From positions 6,076,001-6,140,000 of the forward strand of contig NC_053182.1 in the NCBI RefSeq assembly GCF_905163445.1: a DNA stretch of 64,000 bases. Direction: 5' to 3'. The translations under genes and the position numbers were made by a program. A model generated the notes under the pieces. The model worked only from the letters and a program-made list of their open reading frames with translations. It had not been told where the DNA came from and did not search any database. Numbering within the stretch: position 1 is the first letter of the stretch; each line of letters begins with the position of its first letter. Shown here piece after piece: positions 48,320 through 60,329 of this stretch. This stretch comes from Pararge aegeria. Taxonomy: Eukaryota > Arthropoda > Insecta > Lepidoptera > Nymphalidae.

Positions 48320-48520
48320 TTACGGCGCCATCTAGCGACTAGTAGCTGATTTAAAATCAGGCAACATCTGAGGATGCTCCGGTGTCGGGGCGATACGTGC
48401 GAAGCGAGATCGTTGCCGAAGGTATGTTCGGTGTGGAGTAAAAAGATTGAAGAAATTATAGATTACAGATTCTCCTGCTTTTTGCGGAGTGTAGCAAATT
48501 AAGCTTAATTTTCATAATAC
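48320..48520 (+). mobile_element. interspersed repeat (aacatctgaggatgctccgg family)
   Basis: ggcgccatctagcgactag, aacatctgaggatgctccgg, gaagcgagatcgttgccgaa, then a tail shared with 31606-31687. The left end carries a CTCF-like core (48323-48337, minus). Confidence 0.8.
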
Positions 48521-48529
48521 AAACTTTAT

Positions 48530-49900
48530 ATCCCGATCACCAAATATTATTATTAGTGTGAATCTACTGGGCACTTAAATATAATTTTTAGTTTAACTTA
48601 ATTGAAGTCGTTGTTCAACCCTACTGCGCTTGTAAATAATAAACATAAAAGTTCTACAGTGTCTGTATTAGCGAAGGTAAAACTAACTAATGTTTTACGA
48701 TTTAAGGGAAAATCACAGTGTAACTGTATCTTTGTTATCTTGTTCGGTATTAGGGCCTTACAAATAAACGTGACACAACGTCGGAAACGATAAGCATTGA
48801 TTTTTTACGCTCTGACATTCGAAAGCTGCTCTCTGAAATGTGTCAAAAAGGGCACATCTATTCCGACGTTTTATAGCCATAAAAGCAATGCTACGCGACC
48901 GACCTAGGCGCAAGCTACGCTGTTAGCTTATTCCAATATAAATTTTCCCACAGAAGTTTCGTTATTAATCAAATTTAATGAATAATTTAATTAGAAGCCT
49001 GATGAATATTAATTTAAAAGTGCGACAATATTATACGCGCCACATGTTAATTTGATAGCGGAAGGCAGGGCAGTAAACTGGGTGTCAGATTACTGCTAAC
49101 CGTAATTAATTCATCTACCCCGAATTTTCAACCACCACTTTGTTTTTCTCCTGGAAATGCTCCGTAACAAAATCCACTTACCGGAAATTTAACCAAGTCG
49201 GTTTCATATTCAATGTCGTCGGTCGATGTAACTATGTTCAATAGTTTTAGTTTAGTGCCATAGTGGCATTTAGGTATTTAGGCAACCAAAAGTTTTAATA
49301 TTCTCAGGTTGGACCAAAACCGTAATTTCTACAGTTAAGTATGTCGTTTCTATATCGTATAACTAACTAAGCGATACTTAAAAATCACGCAATTATTAGG
49401 TTACCGACAGAAAACAAATCATAAATATATATATTGGTTTCCCTTAATACCTACATACGTACGTAGAGAGTTAATAATTACTTCTAAATAGTTAAAAGTG
49501 GAACGGCAAGGTATATCGCAATCAACCCTGGCTATACCTTAATATATATTCAATCATGTAGTTACCAATTTCAGAAGGCTTTAGTTATATAGTTCACCTT
49601 CACAAAAGCTCTAGGGGTCGATTTCTATTGCTAAATAACTTAAATATAAAGAACAGAAATTGATAAAATGGAATAAAAAATCATCAAAACGCTAATTTAA
49701 TCGTCAAAATAAATTGAAAAATTTTACCAGAAATATTACTGAAGAATGTAGTAAAATAAGTACTTATAAGTTAAACGCCATTTGTGCCGGCTTTACTGAG
49801 AAATTTAATCTACGACTTTATAGTCAGTATCTTATAATCTGAATATCATAATATTAGATAATAGTAGGAAGTTTAAAATTAACGGCGTAATGATATGTCC
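48530..49900. other. no gene seen
   Basis: AT-rich spacer. The 63-codon open frame at 48602 has no coding character. Confidence 0.5.
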
Positions 49901-49907
49901 GTAGCAG

Positions 49908-50043
49908 TCTGTGCGCGGGGAAGTGGCGTCGTCGGCCAAGCACAATCTACGCTTCGAGAATCCAGACTTCGCTCCGCACTTGCCGTCGTCGCCACTCACG
50001 CCAGTCTGTTGGAGGCTCTGCAGTGCAGCGGTGGCCTATCGAA
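49908..50043 (+). CDS. unassigned GC-rich exon candidate
   Basis: GC-rich island in AT-rich DNA, preceded by a possible acceptor (tccgtagcag). One frame stays open to a TGA at 50169 and reads protein-like near its start (KHNLRFENPDFAPHLPSSP). The right edge is set at a weak donor (CGAA|GTACGC), which would leave phase 1, the phase the candidate exon at 53951 needs. I do not recognise the protein. Confidence 0.3.
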
Positions 50044-50125
50044 GTACGCTCTCTAATCAACTCAACCGATTTCACTTTGATACATCGACACGCTTGTGGG
50101 ATTATTCCAATCGTTCTCCATCCAG

Positions 50126-50230
50126 TGCTCCAACGTTATTAGTGAATGTGAATCTCGGAAGCGTTTTGTGACTTTCAAAGCCTTCTTAATTCGACCCGCG
50201 CTTATAGACGCCGGTCTTTTCCGACAACAG
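50126..50230 (+). CDS. unassigned exon candidate with strong donor
   Basis: 105 nt between a good acceptor (cgttctccatccag) and a strong donor (CAACAG|GTAAGA). One frame is open throughout (35 codons, including FVTFKAFLIRPALIDAGLF). It is not in phase with the 49908 frame, so the two cannot be joined as drawn; one or both may be untranslated or spurious. Confidence 0.25.
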
Positions 50231-53200
50231 GTAAGAATAAAACAAAAAACGTATACATAAATTGGTTTTACATGAATTTTCCATCGCGATAACAAGATTG
50301 AATACAATGGTATTTTTTCAAAAGATGGTTCGGTATGATGAAAAAATCTGAAATTCTTGAAATAATAAAACCTTTGAATGATTATTAAATAAATAAATTT
50401 TAAATAACACTGGTTTGATAAAAATAATTGTTGGCAAAAATATGTTTACTTTAGTGATAACGTTTCTTAGTTAAACTTTTATGACTGAAACTATACTTGA
50501 TATTATTAAAATTTAGCGGCGGAACTGCTAGTTTAAATAATATAATTTATGGTAAAGAAGCACGCAAACGTGAAATATTGCCGCTTGTTACTCGTAGCCT
50601 ACAGTTTAAAAATACAGACCTCCTAACACGTTTCTTGTAAACCGGTTCATGCACGCTGTTTAGCCGCCAAGACTTATGCAATGGACTAACCCTGAGCGAC
50701 CCACCTATGAGCTCATCTTGCCTCTGAAGACACCGCTCCTGTTAAATATTTTGTTGGTATTTTAATTACCTAGGTAGGTACCTATATCTCCGTCTAAAAG
50801 CGGCTAGCGTGGCATAAGGTCCTATTGTCAAGTTTACCGTTACCCATTTATTGTAAACCAAAGCGCCAAAACCAATTTTATTAAGATTGTTAAATACCAG
50901 TAACTTGAAGGCTTTAGCGGATACCAAGACATTTTCTTACAAATGCTTTCAAACCTAGATCGCTAAATTCGTATTTATTATATGGAAGATGATCAATATC
51001 CATGGAGATGATATATATGATTTTAAAATACATTATATTGTCTAAATCAGACTTTCCACGCATACACCACAATCTTTACCACCAAGAAAATTGGAAGACA
51101 AATGCCTCGTGGCATTAGGTTTGCCTTGCACTTTTAGAGTGTTTGAAGAATTATTAAAACAAATAAACAAAATATATCCTTAACACGGATTAAAAAAAGT
51201 AATACTATTGTTTACTTTGTTCGAATTCCCTGGAGCGTTACCGAATCAGAATCACTGAATGCGCAAAATTAATCGAAACATCTGCTAACAAAAAAACTTT
51301 AGGATATAGCATTGTCAGCGACTACGGCAGCTGCGCTGGGTCCACGTGCCCGTACGAATTATTATCGATAATCACGTACGGCTACCACATGACATACCAC
51401 CTCTGTTAATAGACAGATATGTTATAGAATACATTAATTTACCTCACTGCGGTCGTGACATATACTCAGAGATATTCAGATGAATCATGGTTAAATGTTT
51501 AGTTCCTTAGAGAACACCTATGTATTTATCGTTTCCTGTTCTTTTCGACATTAAGGGCTCTTTTTTGCTGTCTAAGAATAATTTAATTTAAATCGTTACG
51601 CTATCGGCGATACCTTACTACTACTCAGCACGCAAACAAACGATCAAGGTCGAGTTGTTTAATGAGAGAAAAAAAGACAGTGGGAGTTTTAACGAAGAGC
51701 TCCGGATATTAACTTAGTTGGCTGGCCAAGTCGCCCCGCCACCGACCATTTGGCGTCGTCGTATTGATCTGCAAGCCCACATTGCCTATTTCATGAACTA
51801 GGTTTTCTTCCAGATCCAACGTACTAACTAATTTGATAAGAGTAAATCATCTTCACAGTACGTGGGAAGGGTGTAGTAATGAAAACTTCAACTCAGTCCA
51901 ATCTCGCTTATTCATTTCTAGGTCGGCTATTAGTTGACGACGCTGTATTATTGTTGGTATATAGAAAGCCGTCTGCAACAAGTTGCTACTCAATGTTAAA
52001 GTTTTATGTAGCAACTGGATGTTACCAAATAAGAAACCGCTCGCAATTACTGTACATCAAAAACTAATCAAATAGCTACCGGTGCGTCGGCCGGTCACTT
52101 GTTGTCTATTTCCGTTTCTTTGATTAGCTAATTCCGCCAATGTCTGTGTACTGAAGCCAATATTGAAGCCTGTAATTAGATAACAACGCTAGTTCGTTCA
52201 CCTAAAAAATATTATGAATGCGAAAGTGTGTTTCTTGGTTTATTTTTCTTTAAAGTAAATAAAGTAAATAAAGAAGGTAAGCAGGAGTATGCGCAGAGAG
52301 AGAGATGCTTTTTTATGTCACTAATTTAATAACTAAGTTGGCCTACTTGGAGAGTAACTACAGCAAGGAAAGCATTTCCGCGACGCAATAAACGGCCTTG
52401 TCGGCTGGAAAATTGCGCCAATTTTCAGGGAGCGCCCTCGCTGTAATAAAATTAAACTGAACAAAAAAAATCCACAGACAAAATATCTCAAACAAAAACA
52501 ACAAATGCGGAATACAATAATTTATTATACCTATTTGGCGACTTCAACTAAAACAGGGTTTTTTTTTCATTTATTTGATACCCTTTATAAAGTTTGCTCT
52601 AACTTGATTGTCTCGTATTATTATTTAGTTCGGCTACGGATCATGAGGCATGAGGCACTGGATTCGATTCTCGAATCGCTTCAAAATTCCCTTCCAAATC
52701 CAAAATTGGATTTTAAGTCAAGGAACTCTTAATATCGGCTCCTGTAGTCACAGTTATCATCAAAACACACTAAACGCATGTGTGTGTTTTAATCCACCTA
52801 ATAGTCTGATATCAACTAGGGGGAGACCTGCCCCGTAAAAAGAGGCTAATGCACGTTTTCACTAAACCTAGGCATCGCCTAAATCGAATGCGTTTTGATT
52901 TAGGCAATGTTTATAGAAAAAAAAGCGTTTCAACAACTCTTTAGTGATAACTATTGGTGAACGGTTGATGTATGCCTAGAAATCAAATGCATCGTAAACA
53001 CTATTTGAACATTCGTAACGTCATAATATGTGTATAAACATTCACGAAAATATGTCAGTGTTGCGATTTCCATGAAACAAGGGCTTGTCCCTCGGGTCTG
53101 AACAAATTGAGGAAAGCTCTTTGTAATTCACCTTGTACCATGCCTACTGGGTGCCATAACATCATTGTTTTAGATTTTTTTATGACGAAAGGGGCAGTAA

Positions 53201-53377
53201 AAGTGGCAAATTGGATGCGTGTAATGACCGTAAATAATTGTAGGGATAACATGTTGATGTAACAATCGGCAAGGTCGCGGCGCTAACGAAGGGATTCGGA
53301 TCTAGGGTTTTGGAGTAGTTTAATAAAGGCCATAACACACTCGATACTTTTAGCATCGGCGCGGCGGCGCAGCCATC
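50231..53377. other. no gene seen
   Basis: AT-rich with a few GC-richer patches (51330-51390, 51720-51780). At 51350-51395 an imperfect inverted repeat, cgtacgaattattatcg versus cgataatcacgtacg, is present. Confidence 0.45.
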
Positions 53378-53435
53378 GGGAATTTTGACGCTTTTCGGAA
53401 GCTTCATAGAGCTTCCGAAAAGCGTCAAAATTCCC
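53378..53435. repeat. perfect short-loop inverted repeat
   Basis: 26-bp perfect arms (53378-53403 and 53410-53435) with the 6-nt loop tcatag. The arm contains attttgacgcttttcggaag. Confidence 0.97.
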
Positions 53436-53950
53436 TACCAATTCTAATAGCAAGGAAAACTACATTCCGACCATTGCAGATCACTCCCCGGAAGTCGATG
53501 TAGCATCTTTAAATACGCTAAAACGCAAGATATCAAGCGCATAAAAAGTTTAGTTTTCTTCTGAATTAGAATAATAATAAAATTTTAATTATTAATTTGT
53601 TAGTTAGTGATTTTTATTTATTAAATACGTCAGTTTTTACTTTAATTTATTAGTTCGTTTAAAATAGCGTCGCGTAGAAACACATTTGGGGGATGGTTTT
53701 AATATTATAACTGCCATACTCCAACAGGTTAGCCGGCTACAATCTTAGATTCAGCAGCATCATCAGTTAAGGTGTTATTGCAGTCACTGGATAACTTGTA
53801 AAAATCTTATCTTGATGCAATAAAACCATCTAAAAGGCGACTCTGCATCGATGCAACCGCAAAATCGCTGATCACTGATGCTAAAAATATAGTGTGTGCT
53901 GCGGCCCGAAGGGATTCTGAATGTTGAGCGATTCTCGTTTTCGTATGCAG

Positions 53951-54031
53951 GCCGCGCGGTGCGGTGTGCGATCGATACGCGCCCGCGCGACGTGGCCGAG
54001 ACCCGAGTGCCGTACTTGGGAGCTTTCCGCG
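53951..54031 (+). CDS. unassigned 81-nt GC-rich exon candidate
   Basis: Sharp GC-rich block with a very good acceptor (ttctcgttttcgtatgcag) and a good donor (TTCCGCG|GTAGGT). In the frame needing two bases to complete a codon it reads AIDTRPRDVAETRVPYLGAF, which looks like real protein. It is phase-symmetric (1/1). Product unknown; other exons would lie outside or be too small to see. Confidence 0.4.
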
Positions 54032-56984
54032 GTAGGTATCTACAAAAACGTTAGCGAGTTAAATAAGACTAATAATGATAACACACATTGCACAACATAA
54101 AAAAATCTATTACTTTTAATTATTTTGAAATATAGTTCATACTCGTATAAGTTTATCAAGTGCAAGTGTTTATAAGTACATTAATGATATCGTCGCCAGT
54201 ACCAAAGTCATATAAAATACTTTTTATTAATAACGGGTAAGTTACACATGTAAAATTTTCAACAAACTACAGTTTTATTTTTTATTCCTTCTTTACTTAG
54301 TAAACTTAATTTGAAATTTAGAACCCAGGTAGTTATTCAATCGATTCTAGACCACCAATCACGAAAAGTTATTTTTTAACAAACTGGGGGTTTATGCTTT
54401 TTGATCCTCTTTACTTATTACATTAATTTTAAAATTTAGAGTCCATCGAAATACTCGAATCCAGTATTCAGTAAATCGATTCTAGATCATTGTCAGTAGA
54501 TATAGTTATTTTAATACATATATAACTTACGCGGTATGAGACTACCACAGACGATGTAGGTCCCAAACAGCCATGATTGATGGGTCAGCGAACAAGAACA
54601 TTATCCATGAAATAAACGATCATTAAGTTTATTAATATCAGCGTAAGCACTGCAGCACTGATAAATTCTAGTTTAAGTGATTGGTCGGATGTGGATTATC
54701 GCTACAAGTACTATGATGATTTATTGATGTCAGCAATCGGGATGATATCATCACTGTCATTGACCGAGAGAGAGTAAAAAATAGGTAACACAAGCAAAGA
54801 ACTATAGAGTAAGAAACGCGTCGGCCGGTGACCGCGTGGCCCTGATATTGGCGAAAAACTTATTAAATGCTTCTCATTTATTATATGTATAGCGGCAACT
54901 TTACCAGCGGCGTTCACATCTACGGTATAACCTTTATTTTCGTATGATTTTCATCTAATAATTTCTTGAACAAAATGACTATCTTTTTTTACTCATTATG
55001 ATTTTAAATGACAAAAATGTTTACTGCTCAAATTTGTAGACCCAACATAAAGTTATGCGTGACATCAATGAAATATTGAACAAATGTATAAACAAACAAA
55101 TGTATATAAATACACGTATAAAAATGCACATATAAATACGCGTAGAAAATGTACATGTCTGTGTTTTATGGTGAATATTCCCTCCTGTGTGGGGAAACAG
55201 AACACTAACTGTTTACTAATAGCTTAATGCACTTCCAATGTGGCTGTCTGGACGGACAAGTAAGCAAGGGGAGTTCCTTAACTAGGGAACTGCAAACGAG
55301 CACCAATTTTGCGCACTTATGTTTCATCACACGAATATATTCCTTACACGTTTCAAAACTGTGCCTTGGCAAATAACACTGTGAGTTATCTTAATTTATT
55401 TAATTCAATGCTAGCGGTTATGAATAACAAGTAGTCGTTCAAGCTATTATTATAAATACTTGTAGGTAATATTATAGATTAATAGATTAAAATAAAAGAA
55501 TAAATAATGTTTTCAAAGAAAGATAATGTAGTCTGGTATTTCGGGGAAGTAAATATTGCTATCTGCGTTTGTGTTTATGTAGTTATTCTTCCAACAAGAA
55601 ATTCTGGAAAAAAGGTTAAGGTTGTGTTTGTTTGTTTTAATACTTTATTACCTGGAAGCATTTTTCTGCCAGTCAAATTTCTGCCATTGGTGAAATAAAC
55701 AGGGTTTTAATAGTTGTGAGTAGAGAGAGAAGACTAAAAATGAAAAAAAAACAAGCCAGCTTGTGAGTGTCTTCATTTAATTATTTTTAAAGGCTGCGTT
55801 TACTACTTAAGTTGACAAGTGTTCTTTTTCTTCGAAATCTTGGACTTTTGTAATTATAACTGACAGCTAAGTAGTCTGTGAGTACCTAAGTGGGTACAGT
55901 TCAAGATGTAAAGTAAAAATGAAACGGACGTAGCAATATGCAACCACTCAAATAAGGACGAATTCCTGTCGCCACAAACCAAAACGCTTTGAATCTTGTG
56001 AGTTTGTTACACAATAATACAAGATTTCAACAACATTTCTGTACCTACTTACATCAACTGGTTTTTTTTTCGTCACAAGTTTTTACTTCCTTGCATGAGG
56101 ACACTGATCCTAAATGTAGGTAGATACAATGATCTAAAACTAATCAGTCGAGAAATGGAACGATCACAATAAATTCCGTGCGTGGGTACCTGGATGCCGT
56201 CTTTGAATTTTTTTGTTGCCCGGCCATTGCTCCCCATAACAGAACGACCCTTGGCCTAACAATGATTTGATGGAGGGGAACTATATGCATGCAGCTGCTC
56301 TTTTCTTTTGAGATACCAAATGATTTTCTTTGTGTTGAGGTAACCAGGTTGCGAAATGTTAATTAGATTTATTTAACAGCTGTTATTTATTTACGTAGTC
56401 TTAAAATTACATTAGTGATTTTACGAAGCCCAACACGATAAACCTATGAAACAAAGCGGTAAGGAAAATAATCCTATTGTGCGGTTACGTCAATTTGTCG
56501 ATCATGCCACATGTAGCATTGTAGCCTTAGCTAAAGCGAAACTTTTGTATATTGCACATGTACTTTCCTAATAATACAATGTCCTAAATCGCTCCAAAAG
56601 TTTGATAGTAGCTTTATGTTATAGTAGATTAATATATCTCGTCTGATCATTTATCGTCAATTCCTAGAAAATTCATTCGCTGTCTGGCTATCAACGCGTC
56701 GCATAAATACAGTAAATGATGCATAGGTCCCAAGCCCTCATTAAAAGCCCCAAATTTGACGATAATGCACATCTTTGTTAACATAATAATACGGTCTCTG
56801 TACCACAGTATGGTAATAATGCGGATTGAAATAAAATAACATATGATATTAAATCACATAACTGAAAATAAAACTTTCAGCGAATTTTCAAAATATCTTA
56901 TCATGAAGAAAGTTAAGATCAAGATTCTAGGCGCCGTCGCCGAGACCTAAGAACATATATAGGGAGACGCGTGATTTCCCCTGA
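54032..56984. other. no gene seen
   Basis: AT-rich. A short duplicated text around tcgattctaga(c/t) occurs near 54339 and 54477. Open frames at 54711 and 55507 show no domain. Confidence 0.45.
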
Positions 56985-57236
56985 TCAAAGTAAATTAATT
57001 GGAATTACGTCTAGTCCGTAAATAAAAACTGGATTAGCGTGAAGTATTGCTTTCGGTTCCATATCGGGGCAAACGTTGTTGTTACTGGCTGTCAGATTTC
57101 CGTGAATTACATGCTGCAAGAGAGGTGGTTCGAGTTCAGGGCCACTGGAACAATCGATTGGCGTGATTTTGCGAGCTTTTGCCTCAGCGAATATGAGACC
57201 TATTGTTTTCAAGCGTTGGGAAAATCAAGGACCGCG
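56985..57236 (-). CDS. unassigned open frame
   Basis: An open frame of about 84 codons without its own Met near the start, ending before 56985. The sense text (KARKITPIDCSSGPELEPPL) is of ordinary composition. No splice sites or family were recognised; the opposite strand is also open, so this may be chance. Confidence 0.15.
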
Positions 57237-57263
57237 TTATATTCAGGCAAAATAACCAGTTAA

Positions 57264-59380
57264 GGATCATATTTCGGTCACAAACCAATCAAACAATTTA
57301 ATAATACAGTGACAACAATAGGCTTTCATGAATTTATTTTTAACAATCTAATTGAAAATCAATTTCACATTGCGATAAAATCATCGATAGAGCTGGACAT
57401 TTTCAAACGTAAAAAAAAAACAAGATATTCCTAGTTCATGTAGGTTCTTTACTGGATGCGTATGATTAAAGGAGTCATTAAACTGTCTGGAGACCCATAA
57501 AGAACCTCAGTCAAATTAATAAACTACTTACTCAAATTCAACTAACAAACTCAACCACGATCAAACGAGGAATATTAAATAAACATAGTCTACATGCGCT
57601 GGTGTTCTTATTAGAATAGCGAAGCCTGTCAAAACTTTACATACTAAGACTGAAACTGCTACTACTTTTTATTGCTTGAAGCACTCGTTCATAATATAGG
57701 ACTCTTTATTACATGGTTATGCAATTGACTGAGCATCTTAATTAGCACAGGTGGATGTAACAGGTGTTTAACGAGCCGCTCGGGAATATAAAACAGCGTG
57801 TGTCTCCACTCTCCAATATAAGTTACGCCCCCCAACAACTATTGTCGGCGCGTGCGCATCCACGTGTTCACTGCCGTACAACCGTTTAACTAAGCTAATA
57901 CTAACTTGTGATAGCCATTATCATGTTAAATTGCTGAAGCCGGAGAATTTTAAAGCTAAGTTCAGTTTTTTAAAACACTAGATCAGTTTGACTAGTTTTG
58001 GTGTAAAAAAAACGTTTTACAGACACGTGTTGGAAATTTGATTATTCTTAAAAGTCTAAGTATCTATATATTATATATTCATGGTTGTCTATCTACACAA
58101 CTTTGTAGTTGTTACTACAATAGATGCAGTTGACACACAATATGAATACAAAAGGACCCGCACCACGTCTAGTTACATTACCGGCTATAATTTAACATCC
58201 GCCCTTGATATAATCCCATTTCCTCAATAACCTGCTTTTATAATACTGAAAGATAAGTACTTTGGACCTTACAAACCTAAAACATTATTTTCAGCTTAAC
58301 TATCAATATGTTATTCATCAAAAGTACAAAGTACTTGATAGTGATCTGTAATGAAATATTCTAGTAGGTATTTCACAAAGTTATTTGTCGCTGATAAAGT
58401 CGGGAATATCTACTAGTACTACGATAAAGCTATATAAAGTTGCTTATATGTTAATTGAAACCTGAGCAATTAAGTGAAAGCCTGTAGCTAGTGCGATATT
58501 TGGTTACAAGAATGCAATGCATGCGAGCGCAGATTGTATCAGACCTTTTACGCGGAGATCGGCCTAGTCTCATGTAAAAGGTATTGAGTACACCTAGAAG
58601 TAAACTTTTCTTAGACTTCCGTTACAAATCATGCAAGGGAATAATCGTTCGGCAGTGTGAGAGTTATCTATAGAGAAATAATTGAGGTTTTAAAAACTAC
58701 AAATACATTGAAACTGAGCAGAAAAATTCAATGAAAATCGTCTTAAAAGGACTAGATCGAAAATCGTTTCAATCACTTTTCTACCGTTCACCTAAATGTG
58801 TATCGACAAAATATAGGAATTCTTTGAATTAAAATATAGGGTTAATATAATAAAGACAATATGAACCAAAAGAATTTACTCTGAAAATTCCATAAGCAAA
58901 TCCAATAAATCTGTATTAAATAGCCCAAGGTCGCTATATCCTAAAGGTTGCTGCCAAGGACTTGTCCCGGGCCGCAGCGAACAACCTTCCCCTTTCGCCT
59001 TTTAGCCTTTTGTTCTTCGATATAGAACTATCTTGTCTGGTCTATTCTTGTCGTCTATTTTAATTCTCTATCCGGCTTTCTATTATTTTCGTGTCTATGT
59101 TATTGTAGTTTATTCTTGTGGACATGAAAAAAGTCATGAAATTCATTGATATATCACTAGTTGTACCCTGCCACGCTTCGCTGTAGCACATTGTGATTGA
59201 AATGGTAGAGAAAAATAGATAAAAACAATCATTGATTTGTATTATATATCATGCTAAACTTTTTGAGTTTTTGAACCCACACCAACATAACATTTTTATG
59301 TATATAGATTTATAAACATAACTGAACAAATTTCAATGTATAACAGTTCCGTGACTGATTATATAGTATATACATATATA
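57264..59380. other. no gene seen
   Basis: AT-rich spacer. A TATA-box-like gggaatataaaacagcg sits at about 57780-57796 near a GC-richer patch, but no open exon follows that I can support. Confidence 0.4.
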
Positions 59381-59383
59381 TAG

Positions 59384-59427
<44 letters not shown>

Positions 59428-59476
59428 ATCTATATATAACATATATATTTATCTATCTATATATATATATATATAC
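59384..59476 (+). repeat. AT-dinucleotide and TATC microsatellite
   Basis: Long (ta)n runs interspersed with tatctatc units. Confidence 0.95.
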
Positions 59477-59903
59477 GGACAACTAAGATAGAAACATGAA
59501 AAAATATATACTTACAGAGCAAAAGGCAGCAGCAATTAGAATTTATTTTGTTTTATAAAATTTTAAGATCCTGTTATTTTTGAATAAAAAGAAGTAATAT
59601 TCGTTAATCAGACTATTTAAGTTATCAAATAAAAAGCTGTTTCAGCATTTCTAGAAAGATAATAAACAGCACAGTGTAACTAACACGTAGAATTTTTCCA
59701 CGAGGAATCGTAGCTAAATGTGAAATCAGAAATTCTACGCGAAAGAAGTTGCTGGCATCGGTAATATGTTATATAGGTACTCACTACTACTAGGTAGTAC
59801 CTGCTAATTGGAATGAACTGATTGCAAATGATTTATTGTTGTCCATTGAAGATCCTTATTAAATCCCCAAAAAATAAAAGGAGACAACAAAGAAACTAAA
59901 AAG

Positions 59904-59953
59904 TTCAATCTTCATCAAATATAAATTATTGTTTATATTTGACGAAGATTGAA
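59904..59953. repeat. short-loop inverted repeat
   Basis: 22-bp arms with one mismatch (59904-59925 and 59932-59953) and the 6-nt loop ttattg. Confidence 0.95.
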
Positions 59954-60045
59954 GCTTGTTTAAGTGATTTTATAACACTGAATAGATATAAAATATTCAA
60001 CATTAATAAAACAGCAAGTTGCAAAACGTGTAGTTATTAATTATA

Positions 60046-60327
60046 ATGATACAAATTACAACTCAATTTATCCGTGATGGAATGATTAAAATTCCGGAAG
60101 CCATTGCAATTCATGGTGATCCACTTCCTGTCTCTTTTAGTGGTGCACCGTTTGTTAACGGTTGTTCATACTTCTTAATTACATCTATTACAATAACGCT
60201 TTCTTACATACAAATTTTGGATGAAATTTTAATTAATGGTGCAAATAAAGAAAACAATCACAGTATAACTTTGAAGTACCCTGCGCTTATTGGGAGCAAA
60301 ATGGACGCGAATAACGGACCTGCTTAG
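60046..60327 (+). CDS. unassigned 93-codon open frame
   Basis: ATG-to-stop frame in AT-rich DNA with a hydrophobic middle (YFLITSITITLSYIQILDEI). No recognised domain and no clear promoter. It could be a decayed transposon or viral piece, or chance. Confidence 0.2.
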   Translation: MIQITTQFIRDGMIKIPEAIAIHGDPLPVSFSGAPFVNGCSYFLITSITITLSYIQILDEILINGANKENNHSITLKYPALIGSKMDANNGPA

Positions 60328-60329
60328 AA

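Noticed and set aside
51720..51790. GC-rich patch as an exon on either strand
   Set aside because: A minus-strand acceptor-like site (gggcttgcag) exists but the frame (INTTTPNGRWRGDLASQLS) stops at once without a donor; looks like repeat text.
56985..57263. A confident gene call on either strand
   Set aside because: Both strands are open and neither shows a known family; only the minus frame is listed, at low confidence.
57768..57860. TATA box (aatataaaac) as a promoter
   Set aside because: No initiator or open first exon downstream; the match is expected by chance in AT-rich DNA.
59384..59476. AT-rich tract as an origin or DNA-unwinding element
   Set aside because: A simple AT microsatellite explains it.
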